A stretch of DNA of 64,000 nt from BJGO01 sp964640655. Its GTDB lineage: Bacteria; Bacteroidota; Bacteroidia; Chitinophagales; UBA10324. This document shows, piece by piece, positions 24,780 through 33,935 of the stretch. Below the pieces are notes generated by a model. The model was not told the origin of the DNA. It did no database searches and saw only the letters and a program-made list of their open reading frames with translations. The stretch covers positions 55,067 to 119,066 of the forward strand of contig CAZXFT010000009.1 in the NCBI GenBank assembly GCA_964640655.1. The letters are read 5' to 3'. The position numbers and the translations under genes are program-made. Positions within the stretch are counted from its first letter, which is position 1; every line of letters begins with the position of its first letter.

Positions 24780-26474
24780 ATGAGTCAAGCCATCATTGAA
24801 TGTGTACCCAATTTCAGCGAGGGTCGAGATATGAACATCATCAAACAAATAACCGACGAGGTGGTACATACCGATGGAGTTCGTTTGCTCGATGTAGACC
24901 CGGGCAAAGCCACAAACAGAACTGTTGTAACATTTGTAGGCTCCCCGGAACGGGTTATTGAAGCAGCTTTCCGTGCCATTAAAAAAGCATCAGAGTTGAT
25001 TGATATGAGCAAACATACCGGCGAGCATCCGCGAATGGGAGCAACTGATGTTTGTCCGTTGATACCTATCAGCGGAATTACTATGGAGGAAACAGTGGCT
25101 TACGCCAAAAAACTTGGTGAGAGAGTGGGAAAAGAATTGAACATTCCTGTGTACTTGTATGAATCTGCTGCTACTAAACCTGAACGTAAAAACCTAGCAA
25201 CTGTGCGTGCCGGTGAATACGAGGGCCTGTCTAAGAAAGTGCTGCTGCCCGAATGGAAACCTGATTACGGGCCTGCTGCATTTAATGTTAAAAGCGGTGC
25301 TTCAGTTATTGGTGCACGTGACTTTCTGGTTGCGTATAATGTTAATCTGAACACTACCAGCACACGACGTGCAAACTCTGTGGCATTTGATGTACGCGAG
25401 GCGGGCCGAGTAAAGCGAATAGGCGATCCGGTGAATGGAGAAATAGTTAAAGATGAAAATGGTAATCCGGTGAATATTCCCGGCACACTTAAATCAGTAA
25501 AAGCTATCGGTTGGTTTATTGAAGAATACGGCATTGCGCAGATTTCTATGAACCTTACCAATATTAACATCACCCCTCTTCATATCGCTTTTGATGAAGT
25601 TTGTAAAAAAGCTACCGAACGAGGTTTGCGGGTTACAGGGTCAGAACTTGTAGGTTTAGTGCCTTTGAAATGTTTGACGGATGCGGGTAAATATTTCCTC
25701 GAAAAACAACAACGCAGTTCCGGGGTCAGTGAATCAGAATTGGTGCGTATTGCAATTAAATCCTTGGGGCTGGATGAACTCTCTCCATTTGATCCCAACA
25801 AAAAAGTGATTGAATACTTGCTACACGACAGTAAGGACAATAAACTCGTGAATATGAACCTGCGTGCCTTTGCTGACGAAACAGCTTCAGAAAGCCCTGC
25901 GCCTGGTGGTGGTTCCATAGCTGCGTATCTCGGCAGCCTGAGTGCAGCTTTGGCAACTATGGTAGCTAACCTGTCATCACATAAACGAGGCTGGGATGAT
26001 CGATGGCAGTACTTCTCTGAAATAGCTGAAAAAGGTCAGCATTTAAAAGACGAACTGCTTAAACTTGTTGACGAAGACACCAAGGCATTTAACAGAATTA
26101 TGGATGCCTTCTCATTACCAAAATCAAATGATGTGGAAAAGAAAAATCGCACAGCAGCCATCCAACAAGCAACAATATATGCTACCGAAGTACCTATGCG
26201 TACTATGCGCAATGCTTATCTCTGTTTTGAAATTGTTGATGCTATGGCACAGCAGGGAAATCCTAACTCCATCAGCGATGCCGGTGTTGGTGCCTTGTGC
26301 GCGCGTTCAGCTGTTTGGGGGGCTTATCTGAATGTATGTATCAATGCAGCGGGAATTAAAGATGAAGCAATTAAAAACAGATATCTGCGTGAAGCAGTTG
26401 CAATTAAAGATGAGGCAATTCGTTTAGAGGCACATATCGTTGATTTTATAGAAAAACAAATAGCCAAAGGTTAA
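24780..26474 (+). CDS. ftcD: Bifunctional glutamate formimidoyltransferase / formimidoyl-THF cyclodeaminase
   Basis: Links histidine breakdown to one-carbon metabolism: moves the formimino group from formiminoglutamate to tetrahydrofolate, then releases ammonia to give 5,10-methenyl-THF. The 564 residues contain the transferase (about 1-300; IIECVPNFSEGRD, SKHTGEHPRMGATDVCPL, FLVAYNVNLNTT) and the cyclodeaminase (about 345-560; FADETASESPAPGGGSIAAYLGS, the usual P-G-G-G-S motif). The two domains are fused as in animals and many Bacteroidota. Other histidine-utilisation genes are not in the window. A lipoprotein gene with its own promoter box follows 47 bp later. Confidence 0.95.
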   Translation: MSQAIIECVPNFSEGRDMNIIKQITDEVVHTDGVRLLDVDPGKATNRTVVTFVGSPERVIEAAFRAIKKASELIDMSKHTGEHPRMGATDVCPLIPISGITMEETVAYAKKLGERVGKELNIPVYLYESAATKPERKNLATVRAGEYEGLSKKVLLPEWKPDYGPAAFNVKSGASVIGARDFLVAYNVNLNTTSTRRANSVAFDVREAGRVKRIGDPVNGEIVKDENGNPVNIPGTLKSVKAIGWFIEEYGIAQISMNLTNINITPLHIAFDEVCKKATERGLRVTGSELVGLVPLKCLTDAGKYFLEKQQRSSGVSESELVRIAIKSLGLDELSPFDPNKKVIEYLLHDSKDNKLVNMNLRAFADETASESPAPGGGSIAAYLGSLSAALATMVANLSSHKRGWDDRWQYFSEIAEKGQHLKDELLKLVDEDTKAFNRIMDAFSLPKSNDVEKKNRTAAIQQATIYATEVPMRTMRNAYLCFEIVDAMAQQGNPNSISDAGVGALCARSAVWGAYLNVCINAAGIKDEAIKNRYLREAVAIKDEAIRLEAHIVDFIEKQIAKG

Positions 26475-26487
26475 ACTTAATTATGAA

Positions 26488-26495
26488 TACTTTTG
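26488..26495 (+). promoter_or_regulatory. -7 promoter box of the 26.5-kb lipoprotein gene
   Basis: TACTTTTG, exact TAnnTTTG, 26 bp before the ATG at 26522. The earlier ATG at 26483 lies upstream of it and is not the start. This promoter probably also drives ruvX and def. Confidence 0.6.
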
Positions 26496-26521
26496 CCGCA
26501 CTAAAAAAATTTACCTACTAC

Positions 26522-27025
26522 ATGAAAAACCGTATTGTACTTTATGCACTTGCACTATTCGTTGTATTCAATATTGGCTGCGCCAAAAAACAAGGTGTTG
26601 TTGGTCGTTGGAAATTAATAGAAGCTCAAAATCCACAAATAGATAGTATGTTTATCTCGCTGCGCAATAACATTAATATTATGGAAGATACGCTTCCAAA
26701 AATAGCAGATGCAAATTTTAAATTGGAGATAGAGCAACAGCTTGAGGAGAATAAAAAAATACTCAAAAATGCTGAAGAAAAGATGACTCAATTCTATACA
26801 AACTCTTACATGAATTACCGTGATGATGGCACCTATGAAGGAATGCTAATGGGTCAATTGGAATCAGGCACTTATACTTTCGATGAAAATACTAAAATTA
26901 TTAAGGGTAAAGTAGCCGGATCAGAAGAAAGTGGGGAGTTGAAAGTGGAACGACTAAATGCCGACTCATTGGTTATTTCCGTTGAACCTAATATACGCCT
27001 CGTATTTTTATCGGATAAAAAATAA
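26522..27025 (+). CDS. Lipoprotein of unknown function (lipocalin-like repeat type)
   Basis: A 167-residue lipoprotein: MKNRIVLYALALFVVFN and lipobox NIGC, Cys about 20. The mature part starts VVGRWKLIEA, a pattern seen in Bacteroidota lipocalin-like lipoproteins, and contains a charged helical segment (EIEQQLEENKKILKNAEEKM) between beta-like parts with MNYRDDGTYEG and MGQLESGTYTFDENTKIIKGKVAGSEESGELKVERL-type strands. The function is unknown; the G-R-W-K-L start and the strand pattern are the only family signs. The last base of its TAA overlaps the ruvX ATG, so it is likely co-transcribed with ruvX and def. Confidence 0.75.
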   Translation: MKNRIVLYALALFVVFNIGCAKKQGVVGRWKLIEAQNPQIDSMFISLRNNINIMEDTLPKIADANFKLEIEQQLEENKKILKNAEEKMTQFYTNSYMNYRDDGTYEGMLMGQLESGTYTFDENTKIIKGKVAGSEESGELKVERLNADSLVISVEPNIRLVFLSDKK

Positions 27026-27441
27026 TGCCACGCATTATGGCATTTGATGCCGGAGCTAAACGCATCGGCATAGCTATTACCGACCCACTGAAAATTATTG
27101 CTACAGCACTTGACACAGTGGGAACCGAAAATGTAATGAACTACATTAAAGATTATCTTCAGAGAGAAAATGTGGAAGCTTTTGTAGTTGGCTATCCTTT
27201 AAACATGGATATGAGTGAAACTCACGGCACATCAATTGCAAAGCAACTCATAGCTGATTTGAATAAACATTTTACACAGATTCCTGTCTACAAAGTGGAC
27301 GAAAGAATGACTTCAAAGATTGCAGCAGACACTTTATTAGCTGCAGGATATAACAAGAAACAAAGACAAGACAAAAAACGACTTGATAAAATAAGCGCTG
27401 TATTAATTTTACAGACATACTTAGAGCAAACAGCAAGATGA
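27025..27441 (+). CDS. ruvX: Putative Holliday junction resolvase / pre-16S rRNA nuclease YqgF
   Basis: RNase H-fold nuclease of the YqgF family, involved in 16S rRNA 5'-end maturation and proposed earlier as a Holliday junction resolvase. The 138 residues have the first catalytic Asp in MAFDAGAKRIGIAITD, the second acidic residue in VVGYPLNMD, and the motif VDERMTSKIAADTLL and DKISAVLILQTYL at the end. The G-x-K-R-I-G-x-A pattern is intact. It starts on the last base of the preceding stop and overlaps def by 4 bp. Confidence 0.93.
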   Translation: MPRIMAFDAGAKRIGIAITDPLKIIATALDTVGTENVMNYIKDYLQRENVEAFVVGYPLNMDMSETHGTSIAKQLIADLNKHFTQIPVYKVDERMTSKIAADTLLAAGYNKKQRQDKKRLDKISAVLILQTYLEQTAR

Positions 27442-28031
27442 TATACAGTATAGTGGCATACGGTGATCCGGTACTCAGGAAAAAAGCCAGTGATATTTCT
27501 TTAGATCATGAGGGGTTGGATAAATTGATTGAGGATATGTATGAAACCATGTACGCCAGCCACGGAGTTGGTTTAGCAGCCCCACAAATAGGGAAGTCTA
27601 TTAGGCTATTTATCATTGATACCGAGTCAGTTTTAAAAGCTATGGCCGAAGATGCAGAAGATGTAAACGAGTTTAAAGGTGAATCGGGTATAAAAGGTGC
27701 ATTCATCAATGCTCAAATCATAGAAAAGGAAGGTTTTGAGTGGGATTACAATGAAGGTTGCCTGAGTATCCCTACTGTGCGGGAAGATGTTACAAGACCA
27801 GATGAAATTACTGTGCAGTACTTCGACGAAAATTTCAAAGCACACAAAAGAAAATTTTCAGGATTTACCGGCCGCGTAATACAACACGAATACGATCATA
27901 TTGAAGGCATTCTCTTCACCGATCATCTGAAACCATTAAAAAAGCGTTTATTAAAATCGAAGCTCGATAAAATTTCACGAGGAGATGTGAAGGTGGACTA
28001 TAAAATGCGTTTTCCTATGGTTAAACGCTAA
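27438..28031 (+). CDS. def: Peptide deformylase
   Basis: Removes the formyl group from nascent proteins, with Fe or Zn in the active site. All three motifs are present in the 197 residues: GVGLAAPQIG, EGCLSIP and QHEYDHIEGILF (metal ligands Cys and two His, catalytic Glu). The insertion between motifs 1 and 2 (about residues 65-95, Asp/Glu-rich) is typical of the Bacteroidota form. The ATG overlaps the ruvX stop (ATGA), and the stop is 1 bp from the convergent next gene. Confidence 0.95.
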   Translation: MIYSIVAYGDPVLRKKASDISLDHEGLDKLIEDMYETMYASHGVGLAAPQIGKSIRLFIIDTESVLKAMAEDAEDVNEFKGESGIKGAFINAQIIEKEGFEWDYNEGCLSIPTVREDVTRPDEITVQYFDENFKAHKRKFSGFTGRVIQHEYDHIEGILFTDHLKPLKKRLLKSKLDKISRGDVKVDYKMRFPMVKR

Positions 28032-28032
28032 G

Positions 28033-28665
28033 TTATTTATCTAATTTGTATTTCCCTGTACTTAGATCGTTAAAGAACTGTGCCCAAGCCAAAGGATTAA
28101 AGATGTTGGCAGTTTGAACTTGACCTTTATAATAATAACTGTTTGCATACTTCTGCAACGTAGCCATAGAAGCCGACTTGCCATCGTTGTTTAGCATAGC
28201 TGCCAGTTGTTTCATTTGTTGCGGACTTAGATTTTTGTTGTAACGCACCATATCATCATCGGGTAGCTCCATTTCCACAAATGCCTTACGAAACTGATCT
28301 CGAGTACCCCAAGGATAAACTCTTGTTTCAGTTAAAAGATATGCACGAGATGTCAATTGAACATGATGCACCCAACTGTTATTGGTGATAATATTAGGAA
28401 CAGCGAATACCTCCTCAAGATACCCCACACAAGTAACTAAAATGGAATCACCGGGTCTTGCAATGATGGTATAGAACCCATCAATATTTGAATAAGTACC
28501 TAATTTCAGGTTTTTGTTATATACAGTAGCAAACGGGATGGACATGTGAGCAGTATCACGACTAATGACAACACCGGAAACCTGCACCAGTTCCACTTCC
28601 TGAGCTTTTAAACTCAGTGTGATAAAAAATATAACAATAAGTGTTACTAAGAAATGGCGAATCAT
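28033..28665 (-). CDS. Carboxypeptidase-regulatory-like domain protein, secreted
   Basis: A 210-residue exported protein: signal peptide MIRHFLVTLIVIFFITLSLKAQ, then a carboxypeptidase D regulatory-like (transthyretin-like) fold: VQVSGVVISRDTAHMSIPFATV, a GTYSNIDGFYTIIARPGDSILVTCVGY core of the CarboxypepD_reg-like family, and a helical C-terminal extension ending FNPLAWAQFFNDLSTGKYKLD. Similar domains sit at the N-terminus of TonB-dependent receptors; here it stands alone. The family's role is unknown but periplasmic or outer-membrane association is likely. ATG 28665 chosen over the TTG three codons upstream. A TATTTTTG box lies at 28672-28679 on this strand, very close to the ATG. Confidence 0.8.
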   Translation of the reverse strand: MIRHFLVTLIVIFFITLSLKAQEVELVQVSGVVISRDTAHMSIPFATVYNKNLKLGTYSNIDGFYTIIARPGDSILVTCVGYLEEVFAVPNIITNNSWVHHVQLTSRAYLLTETRVYPWGTRDQFRKAFVEMELPDDDMVRYNKNLSPQQMKQLAAMLNNDGKSASMATLQKYANSYYYKGQVQTANIFNPLAWAQFFNDLSTGKYKLDK

Positions 28666-28738
28666 TCGGTTCAAAAATACTTGTATTTTATTGAGGTATC
28701 AATTCATTGAACAACAGCTAACGAGGAACATTTCAAGT

Positions 28739-28746
28739 TAGCTTTG
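28739..28746 (+). promoter_or_regulatory. -7 promoter box of the sulfatase-family gene
   Basis: TAGCTTTG fits TAnnTTTG exactly. The TTG at 28752 would be at or before the transcript start, which favours the ATG at 28797 with a leader of about 45 nt. Confidence 0.5.
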
Positions 28747-28796
28747 GCGGCTTGAAATTATTATCACTCAATAACAGGGATTTTTATTTTATCAAA

Positions 28797-30644
28797 ATGG
28801 TAATAAGATCTTTAGTGCTCTTACTGATTATTTATACCATTATCCGTTTTGTATTTATCATTCTTTATGATGACATCTTTCAATTAGAAAATTTTAACAA
28901 CTGGTTTGTTATTCTGTTTGCCGGCATTCGATTCGATTTATCGGCTTTGATGTATATCAACCTGCCGTTTTTCTTATCCGCGCTTTTACCTTTTTCTTTT
29001 CGCAATAAAACATTTTATATAAAATTATTACGCATACTGTTCATCATTCCTAACCTACTTTTCATACTACTCTGTATTGTTGACTTTGGATATTACCGCC
29101 ACACACAGCGACGCACATCAACAGAACTCTTTGGCATGATGGACGATTTATGGCCTCAACTTTTCTCTTATTTATCCGGTTATTGGTTTTTGCTGCTTTC
29201 ATTCATATTTATCATTTATTTTTTTGTTAAACTCAGCAACAAACTGATTCAAACGCCTACAAACACAGTTCAGAACAACCCTTCTCAATACATCATATTG
29301 TTATTGAGTGCTGCATTATTTATACTCACTGCACGTGGTGGTACACAACTGAAGCCTATTGCACCCATTAATGCCGCAGACTATGTATCAACTAAACAAA
29401 GTGCTGCAGTGCTCAATACTCCTTTCGTTTTTCTGAGCAGTATATTCACGAGCAGTGTTCAATACGTCAACTATATGAGTGATAAACATGCCGAGGAAAT
29501 CGTACAGTTTATAAAACCGGCTTATCCGGATTCTTTAACAACTAAGAAAAATGTTATTGTATTTATTCTGGAAAGTTTCAACCGGGAGTGGATTGGCAAC
29601 CTAAATAACAGATATTATTACACTAAATTTCTTGATAGTATTAGCACACGAAGTATTGTTTGCACTAATGCTTATGCCAACGCTAAACATTCCAACGAAG
29701 GCGTACCGGCAATACTGGCTTCAATTCCATCTCTCATGGACGAAAGCATTATTGCATCATCTTATCAGAATAATCGAATTCAAGGACTGGGAAATGTGAT
29801 GAAATCATTAGGTTATCAAACTTCATTTTTCCATGGAGCACGCAATGGGTCATTCAACTTTGATGGATTTGCCTATAACTGCGGATTTGATAAATACTTT
29901 GGAATGAACGAGTATAACGACAGGGGTGGTTTCGATGGTCACTGGGGTATCTGGGATCATCTGTTTCTACCCTACTTTGCCAAGCAGTTAGATACCACTC
30001 AGCAACCATTTTGCTCTGTCTTTTTCAATCTCAGTTCTCATTACCCCTACTCCCTGCCCGAGGAATACAAAGCCCGGTTTATGGATGAACCCAATGTAAA
30101 TCACCTTCCCCGCACAATATATTATACAGATACTTGTCTTCAACAGTTTTTCGATTCCAATAAAAACAAACCATGGTTCAAAAACACCGTGTTTGTTTTT
30201 TGCGCAGACCATACTGGTGAAGGTATTGATCCGTATTACAAAACCCAGTTAGGTATTTTTCGCATACCACTAATCATTTACGACCCTTCAAATCCTGTTC
30301 ATCATGTCATAGAAAAGCCTGTGATGCAGGTAGATATTCTGCCTAGCATTATTGATTATCTGAAGGTACCGGTTCAGCATAGTTCATTTGGCAGAAGTAT
30401 TTTCAGCACTACCCCAAATGTGGCGTATCAGTTACATGAAAATTACTATCAGGTTTGCAACGATTCGGTACTTACTATTTTTAACGGAGAGGATGCCATA
30501 GCAATTTATAATCACAAAAAAGACCCCTTACTTGAGAAAAATCTCATCGTTAATCAGTCACCTCCTGTCGCAGATCTAGTCTATCTGAAAGCTGTAATAC
30601 AGGTTTTTAGAAAAAGAATGAAGGAAAACAGACTCACACCCTGA
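28797..30644 (+). CDS. LTA-synthase-like sulfatase family membrane protein
   Basis: A 615-residue protein with about five N-terminal membrane spans (to about residue 185) followed by an extracytoplasmic sulfatase-fold domain (about 240-580). The metal and substrate residues are visible: VIVFILESFNREWIG (Glu ligand), KHSNEGVPAILASIPSLMD (the nucleophile is probably the Ser, where LtaS has Thr), FFHGARNGSFNFDGF, DGHWGIWDHLF, VFVFCADHTGEGID and the His in HYPYSLPEEY. This is the layout of lipoteichoic acid synthase-like phosphoglycerol transferases; in Bacteroidota relatives probably modify membrane glycolipids, but the true substrate is unknown. Start by promoter position rather than the upstream TTG 28752. 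Confidence 0.85.
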   Translation: MVIRSLVLLLIIYTIIRFVFIILYDDIFQLENFNNWFVILFAGIRFDLSALMYINLPFFLSALLPFSFRNKTFYIKLLRILFIIPNLLFILLCIVDFGYYRHTQRRTSTELFGMMDDLWPQLFSYLSGYWFLLLSFIFIIYFFVKLSNKLIQTPTNTVQNNPSQYIILLLSAALFILTARGGTQLKPIAPINAADYVSTKQSAAVLNTPFVFLSSIFTSSVQYVNYMSDKHAEEIVQFIKPAYPDSLTTKKNVIVFILESFNREWIGNLNNRYYYTKFLDSISTRSIVCTNAYANAKHSNEGVPAILASIPSLMDESIIASSYQNNRIQGLGNVMKSLGYQTSFFHGARNGSFNFDGFAYNCGFDKYFGMNEYNDRGGFDGHWGIWDHLFLPYFAKQLDTTQQPFCSVFFNLSSHYPYSLPEEYKARFMDEPNVNHLPRTIYYTDTCLQQFFDSNKNKPWFKNTVFVFCADHTGEGIDPYYKTQLGIFRIPLIIYDPSNPVHHVIEKPVMQVDILPSIIDYLKVPVQHSSFGRSIFSTTPNVAYQLHENYYQVCNDSVLTIFNGEDAIAIYNHKKDPLLEKNLIVNQSPPVADLVYLKAVIQVFRKRMKENRLTP

Positions 30645-30747
30645 TAATTAAGTGCTAATGTTTTAGTATTTTGCACACTAACCGCTGACAATTCCAGAAC
30701 GTAATGATATCAGTTTCAGGATCGTAAGCGTCGCAATAATCTGGTTA

Positions 30748-31338
30748 ATGATTGAACATAGCTTAATTAAAGGCTGTCTGAATAAAGACAAGAAATCGGA
30801 ATATCTGCTTTATAAGCAGTCGTTCCCCCTGTTGATTAAGATATGTTACCGCTATACCAGTAATAAGGACGATGCTATGGACTTTGTAAATCGTGGTTTT
30901 TTAAAAATTTTAAATAACCTTGATAAATACGATTTCCATCATCCTTATGAGGCCTGGATCAGACGTATTATGGTGAACGTAATCATTGACGAATTCCGAA
31001 AAAACAAATCTTACAAGGAAAACGTGTACATGACAGAACACGAAGATTTGGCAACATTTCATTCACGTTCGTTTGCGATCAACGACGGTGAACAAAACCT
31101 GTTAGCTGAAGAAATAATGAGTTTGGTTCAGCAACTTCCCGATATGGCAAGAGAGGTATTAAACCTGAACGTGTTCGACGGGTACAGCCACAAGGAAATC
31201 GGGGAACTGATGGGCATCAGCGAAGCAGCCTCCAAATGGCACTTGTTTAATGCCCGAAACATTTTAAAAGAAAAATTTGCCAAACTGACTAATACTCCAC
31301 TACGTAAAAAAAAAGTGAAACATGAAGAAGCAGCATAA
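30748..31338 (+). CDS. ECF-type RNA polymerase sigma factor
   Basis: A 196-residue sigma-70 family protein with region 2 (CYRYTSNKDDAMDFVNRGFLK and W-I-R-R-I-M-V-N-V-I-I-D around residues 35-85) and region 4 (LPDMAREVLNLNVFDGYSHKEIGELMGISEAASKWHLFNARNIL-type helix-turn-helix, about 130-180). No extra domain. The usual D-x-x-Q in region 2 appears as D-F-V-N, which is close to the consensus D-L-V-Q. The downstream gene overlaps by 17 bp and encodes a membrane protein that is likely its regulatory partner. TATTTTG at 30667-30673 (a one-base-shorter form of TAnnTTTG) is a possible promoter, 80 bp upstream. Confidence 0.9.
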   Translation: MIEHSLIKGCLNKDKKSEYLLYKQSFPLLIKICYRYTSNKDDAMDFVNRGFLKILNNLDKYDFHHPYEAWIRRIMVNVIIDEFRKNKSYKENVYMTEHEDLATFHSRSFAINDGEQNLLAEEIMSLVQQLPDMAREVLNLNVFDGYSHKEIGELMGISEAASKWHLFNARNILKEKFAKLTNTPLRKKKVKHEEAA

Positions 31339-32674
31339 CGACTTTGACGATTTTTTAAGAAGCAAGGAAGAGCAATTCGATATCCCTTTTAAAGAAGAAT
31401 ACTGGGAACGAGCCTCTGCATACATACAGGCCAACCGAATAGGGTTCTGGACTAAGTTTTTTAATACACCATTACTATGGACCACTGCATTAATTGTAAT
31501 CCTTGGTGGAGGTGCTGCATCACTTTATCTTTGGAATCAACAGAACGAGAAGCCTGAAAATGAATTGGTGATTGCCGCTAATAATTCTGATAATGACGAT
31601 TTAATAAGTTCATCAAACGATTCTGATGCGACTAATGCAGCATCAAATTTTGAATCAACAAATTCTATTAGCGATTTAACGGTTCAATCTTCCGAAACCA
31701 AAACTGTACAAAGTTCTTCTCTTGAAAAAGTTAAATCTAACACTGACATTAAGTCCAACAGCTCAACTCAAAAGATTCAGAAGTCGAAAACACTTGTTTC
31801 ATCAAACACTGATTTAATCAGTAAACAAGAGAACAATAGTTCATCATCTTTGACAAATAACATTGTTTCAAATTCAGAAAGGGTTTGGTTAGCTTTATTA
31901 CAAAGCAAGTATGCCCGCTACTTTAAAACCTCTGGAATTCCAGCTCTGCCTGTTTTTGAGCATATGACTATTGCGGATAATACTATTCCTGTATTTTACG
32001 GACTGCCTTATTTGAGTAATACTCAGGGAAAAAGCTCACGCAAAATTCGTGAGTTATCAAGAGGAGGTATGTTCCCTCAACTAACGGTTTCGCTAAGTGG
32101 TGGTATCAATATTTTTAATACTCTTAAAGAATCAAGCAATGCTAATGGATTTATTAGTACCAATCCATATTTTGGTATTCGTGCATCGTATCAGGTGAAT
32201 TCAAAATGGATTATTGCCACTCAGTTGAATGCCATACAACGCGGTGGAATAAATCAACGCACCTACAATCCAGTTGAATTGAGACAAAATGACAAGTTAG
32301 TTCGTCAGAGTTATGCTATTCAATTACCTGTTACAGCGGGTTACTTCTTAAATAAAAAGAATTGTATCTCGTTTGGTGTTGCTCCGATGTATACGCTTGC
32401 ATCTGCACAAAATTCTTTCAATTCCAACGATAATGATTTTAACCAGTCATTGCAATTTACCGGTCCAAACGGTCTCAATCGCCTCGATGTTCAGGCTGTA
32501 TTAGCTTACACCTATCGTTTGAACAAGAAAATTAATATATACAGTGCCTATCAGCATGGATTCACAGATGTTACCAAACAAGATGTTTTTATAAACAACT
32601 TAAATCATTACAATCACTTTGTAACTCTTGGACTTTCTTACAACTTAATCCAACAGAAAATAAACCGTAGATAA
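31322..32674 (+). CDS. Membrane protein partner of the sigma factor with a beta-barrel-like C-terminal domain
   Basis: 450 residues, read from an ATG inside the end of the sigma gene. Layout: about 45 N-terminal cytoplasmic residues (FDDFLRSKEEQFDIPFKEEYWE, an acidic segment), one membrane span (TPLLWTTALIVILGGGAASLYLW, about 49-70), a Ser/Asn-rich flexible linker (about 75-190), and a C-terminal domain (about 240-450) rich in alternating strands (LSGGINIF, PYFGIRASYQV, IIATQLNAIQRG, QLPVTAGYFLNKK, LGLSYNLIQQ) as in outer-membrane beta-barrel proteins. The layout of N-terminal segment, single span and barrel next to a sigma gene suggests an anti-sigma-like role, but no known anti-sigma motif is recognised. 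The stop is 13 bp from the next gene. Confidence 0.7.
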   Translation: MKKQHNDFDDFLRSKEEQFDIPFKEEYWERASAYIQANRIGFWTKFFNTPLLWTTALIVILGGGAASLYLWNQQNEKPENELVIAANNSDNDDLISSSNDSDATNAASNFESTNSISDLTVQSSETKTVQSSSLEKVKSNTDIKSNSSTQKIQKSKTLVSSNTDLISKQENNSSSSLTNNIVSNSERVWLALLQSKYARYFKTSGIPALPVFEHMTIADNTIPVFYGLPYLSNTQGKSSRKIRELSRGGMFPQLTVSLSGGINIFNTLKESSNANGFISTNPYFGIRASYQVNSKWIIATQLNAIQRGGINQRTYNPVELRQNDKLVRQSYAIQLPVTAGYFLNKKNCISFGVAPMYTLASAQNSFNSNDNDFNQSLQFTGPNGLNRLDVQAVLAYTYRLNKKINIYSAYQHGFTDVTKQDVFINNLNHYNHFVTLGLSYNLIQQKINRR

Positions 32675-32687
32675 TTTTTTACAATTA

Positions 32688-33872
32688 TTAATTTTTGGAA
32701 AGCATCGCATCGGCGGTGCTTTTTTGTTGATACACTGCCGACAACTGTCTTCCAATGCTATCGTAATTATATATAGCGATTGCCTTTTGCGAAATCTCAT
32801 TCCTGTTATACCTGAATTGACCGGTGGCTATTCGATACATTGCATCTGCCAACTGCTTCACATCGCGTTTAGGAACCAGAATACCGTTCGACTCCTGAAT
32901 TACATCACGTGCTATTCCGGTAGGAGTTGAAATTACAGGCAAGCCACAGCATAATGCTTCAGCCACTACACAAGACATACTCTCTGTATTGCTAAACATA
33001 ACCAGTGCGGCACTTTGTTGCATCAAATCAGCCACCTGATTGTATTCCACCTCGCCTGTAAAAATCAAGACATCTTCTGTTAAACCTGAATTAAGTGCAT
33101 GCTCAAGAACAGCATCACTCTTTCGACCTGCAATGGTCATTCTGGTTGAAGGTAGCATCTTGTGAACAATTTTAAAGGCATCTATTATCCCCTCAACATT
33201 CTTAAGCGGAATCATGTTAGATACGTGAATAAAATTGATAAGCTCTCCTACTGCGACATCCTGATGACGAAAAATTGTAGTATCCACTACATTGTGAACA
33301 ACGGTAAAATCCTTTTTGCATGCTATTTGATGAATATCCTCACCCAGAGATGTACTAACCACCACAAGAGGATTAGCATCAGCTATCACCCTTTTTGCTT
33401 GTCTTTGGTAAAATGCAGAGCGCTTAACAAAAGGATCCACCACTTCATTGTTGTAAATGCCATAATGTTCGGTGAGTGCATATGGGATTTTATATTTTCT
33501 GCTTAAGTGTCGTGCCAGAACGCCGGCTCTAACCGGCACCTGCGCATGTAAATAATCGGGCTGACCATACAATTCAACAAATTGTTTATAGCGTTGAAGC
33601 GCCAGTTTCATATAACGCCTCATAGAAATCAACTTGCCAAACCAGTTGTTAGGTTCAGGGACCCGATAATAAACAATGTGTTCTGTAAGAAAGTTATTAG
33701 TTACAATATGGTCTTCGGCATAGGGAGCCTGATCATCCGCAACCGGATGAAGATATAACACATACACTCTGCAATATTTTGATAAAGCTACCGCCTGACG
33801 TTGTATAAAGTTTGCATAACCTTTATCAAAGTCATTAGGATACCAACTGGTTAACCAAAGAATATTCTTCAT
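32688..33872 (-). CDS. Glycosyltransferase family 4 (GT-B, GT1 domain)
   Basis: A 394-residue glycosyltransferase. N-terminal acceptor domain (ILWLTSWYPNDFDKGYANFIQRQ, LHAQVPVRAGVLARHL, ALTEHYGIYN) and C-terminal donor domain with FIHVSNMIPLKNVEGIIDAF, the nucleotide-sugar pocket EVEYNQVADLMQQSAALVMFSNTESMSCVVAEALCCGLP-type E-x7-E motif and GIARDVI. It probably adds a hexose to a lipid carrier or exopolysaccharide; donor and acceptor cannot be told. It lies tail-to-tail with the sigma-partner gene (13 bp). A TATTTTG-like box at 33883-33889 lies 11 bp before the ATG. Confidence 0.88.
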   Translation of the reverse strand: MKNILWLTSWYPNDFDKGYANFIQRQAVALSKYCRVYVLYLHPVADDQAPYAEDHIVTNNFLTEHIVYYRVPEPNNWFGKLISMRRYMKLALQRYKQFVELYGQPDYLHAQVPVRAGVLARHLSRKYKIPYALTEHYGIYNNEVVDPFVKRSAFYQRQAKRVIADANPLVVVSTSLGEDIHQIACKKDFTVVHNVVDTTIFRHQDVAVGELINFIHVSNMIPLKNVEGIIDAFKIVHKMLPSTRMTIAGRKSDAVLEHALNSGLTEDVLIFTGEVEYNQVADLMQQSAALVMFSNTESMSCVVAEALCCGLPVISTPTGIARDVIQESNGILVPKRDVKQLADAMYRIATGQFRYNRNEISQKAIAIYNYDSIGRQLSAVYQQKSTADAMLSKN

Positions 33873-33886
33873 TTTGAGATTGCAAA

Positions 33887-33916
33887 ATAAAAAAGCCTCT
33901 GCAATGCAGAGGCTTT
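33887..33916 (-). terminator. Intrinsic terminator after the PUR-domain gene
   Basis: Perfect 11-bp stem AAAGCCTCTGC / GCAGAGGCTTT with loop AAT; minus-strand T-rich tail. It sits 19 bp after the stop at 33936 and separates it from the glycosyltransferase. Confidence 0.92.
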
Positions 33917-33935
33917 GATGTGTTGAAAATTAATC

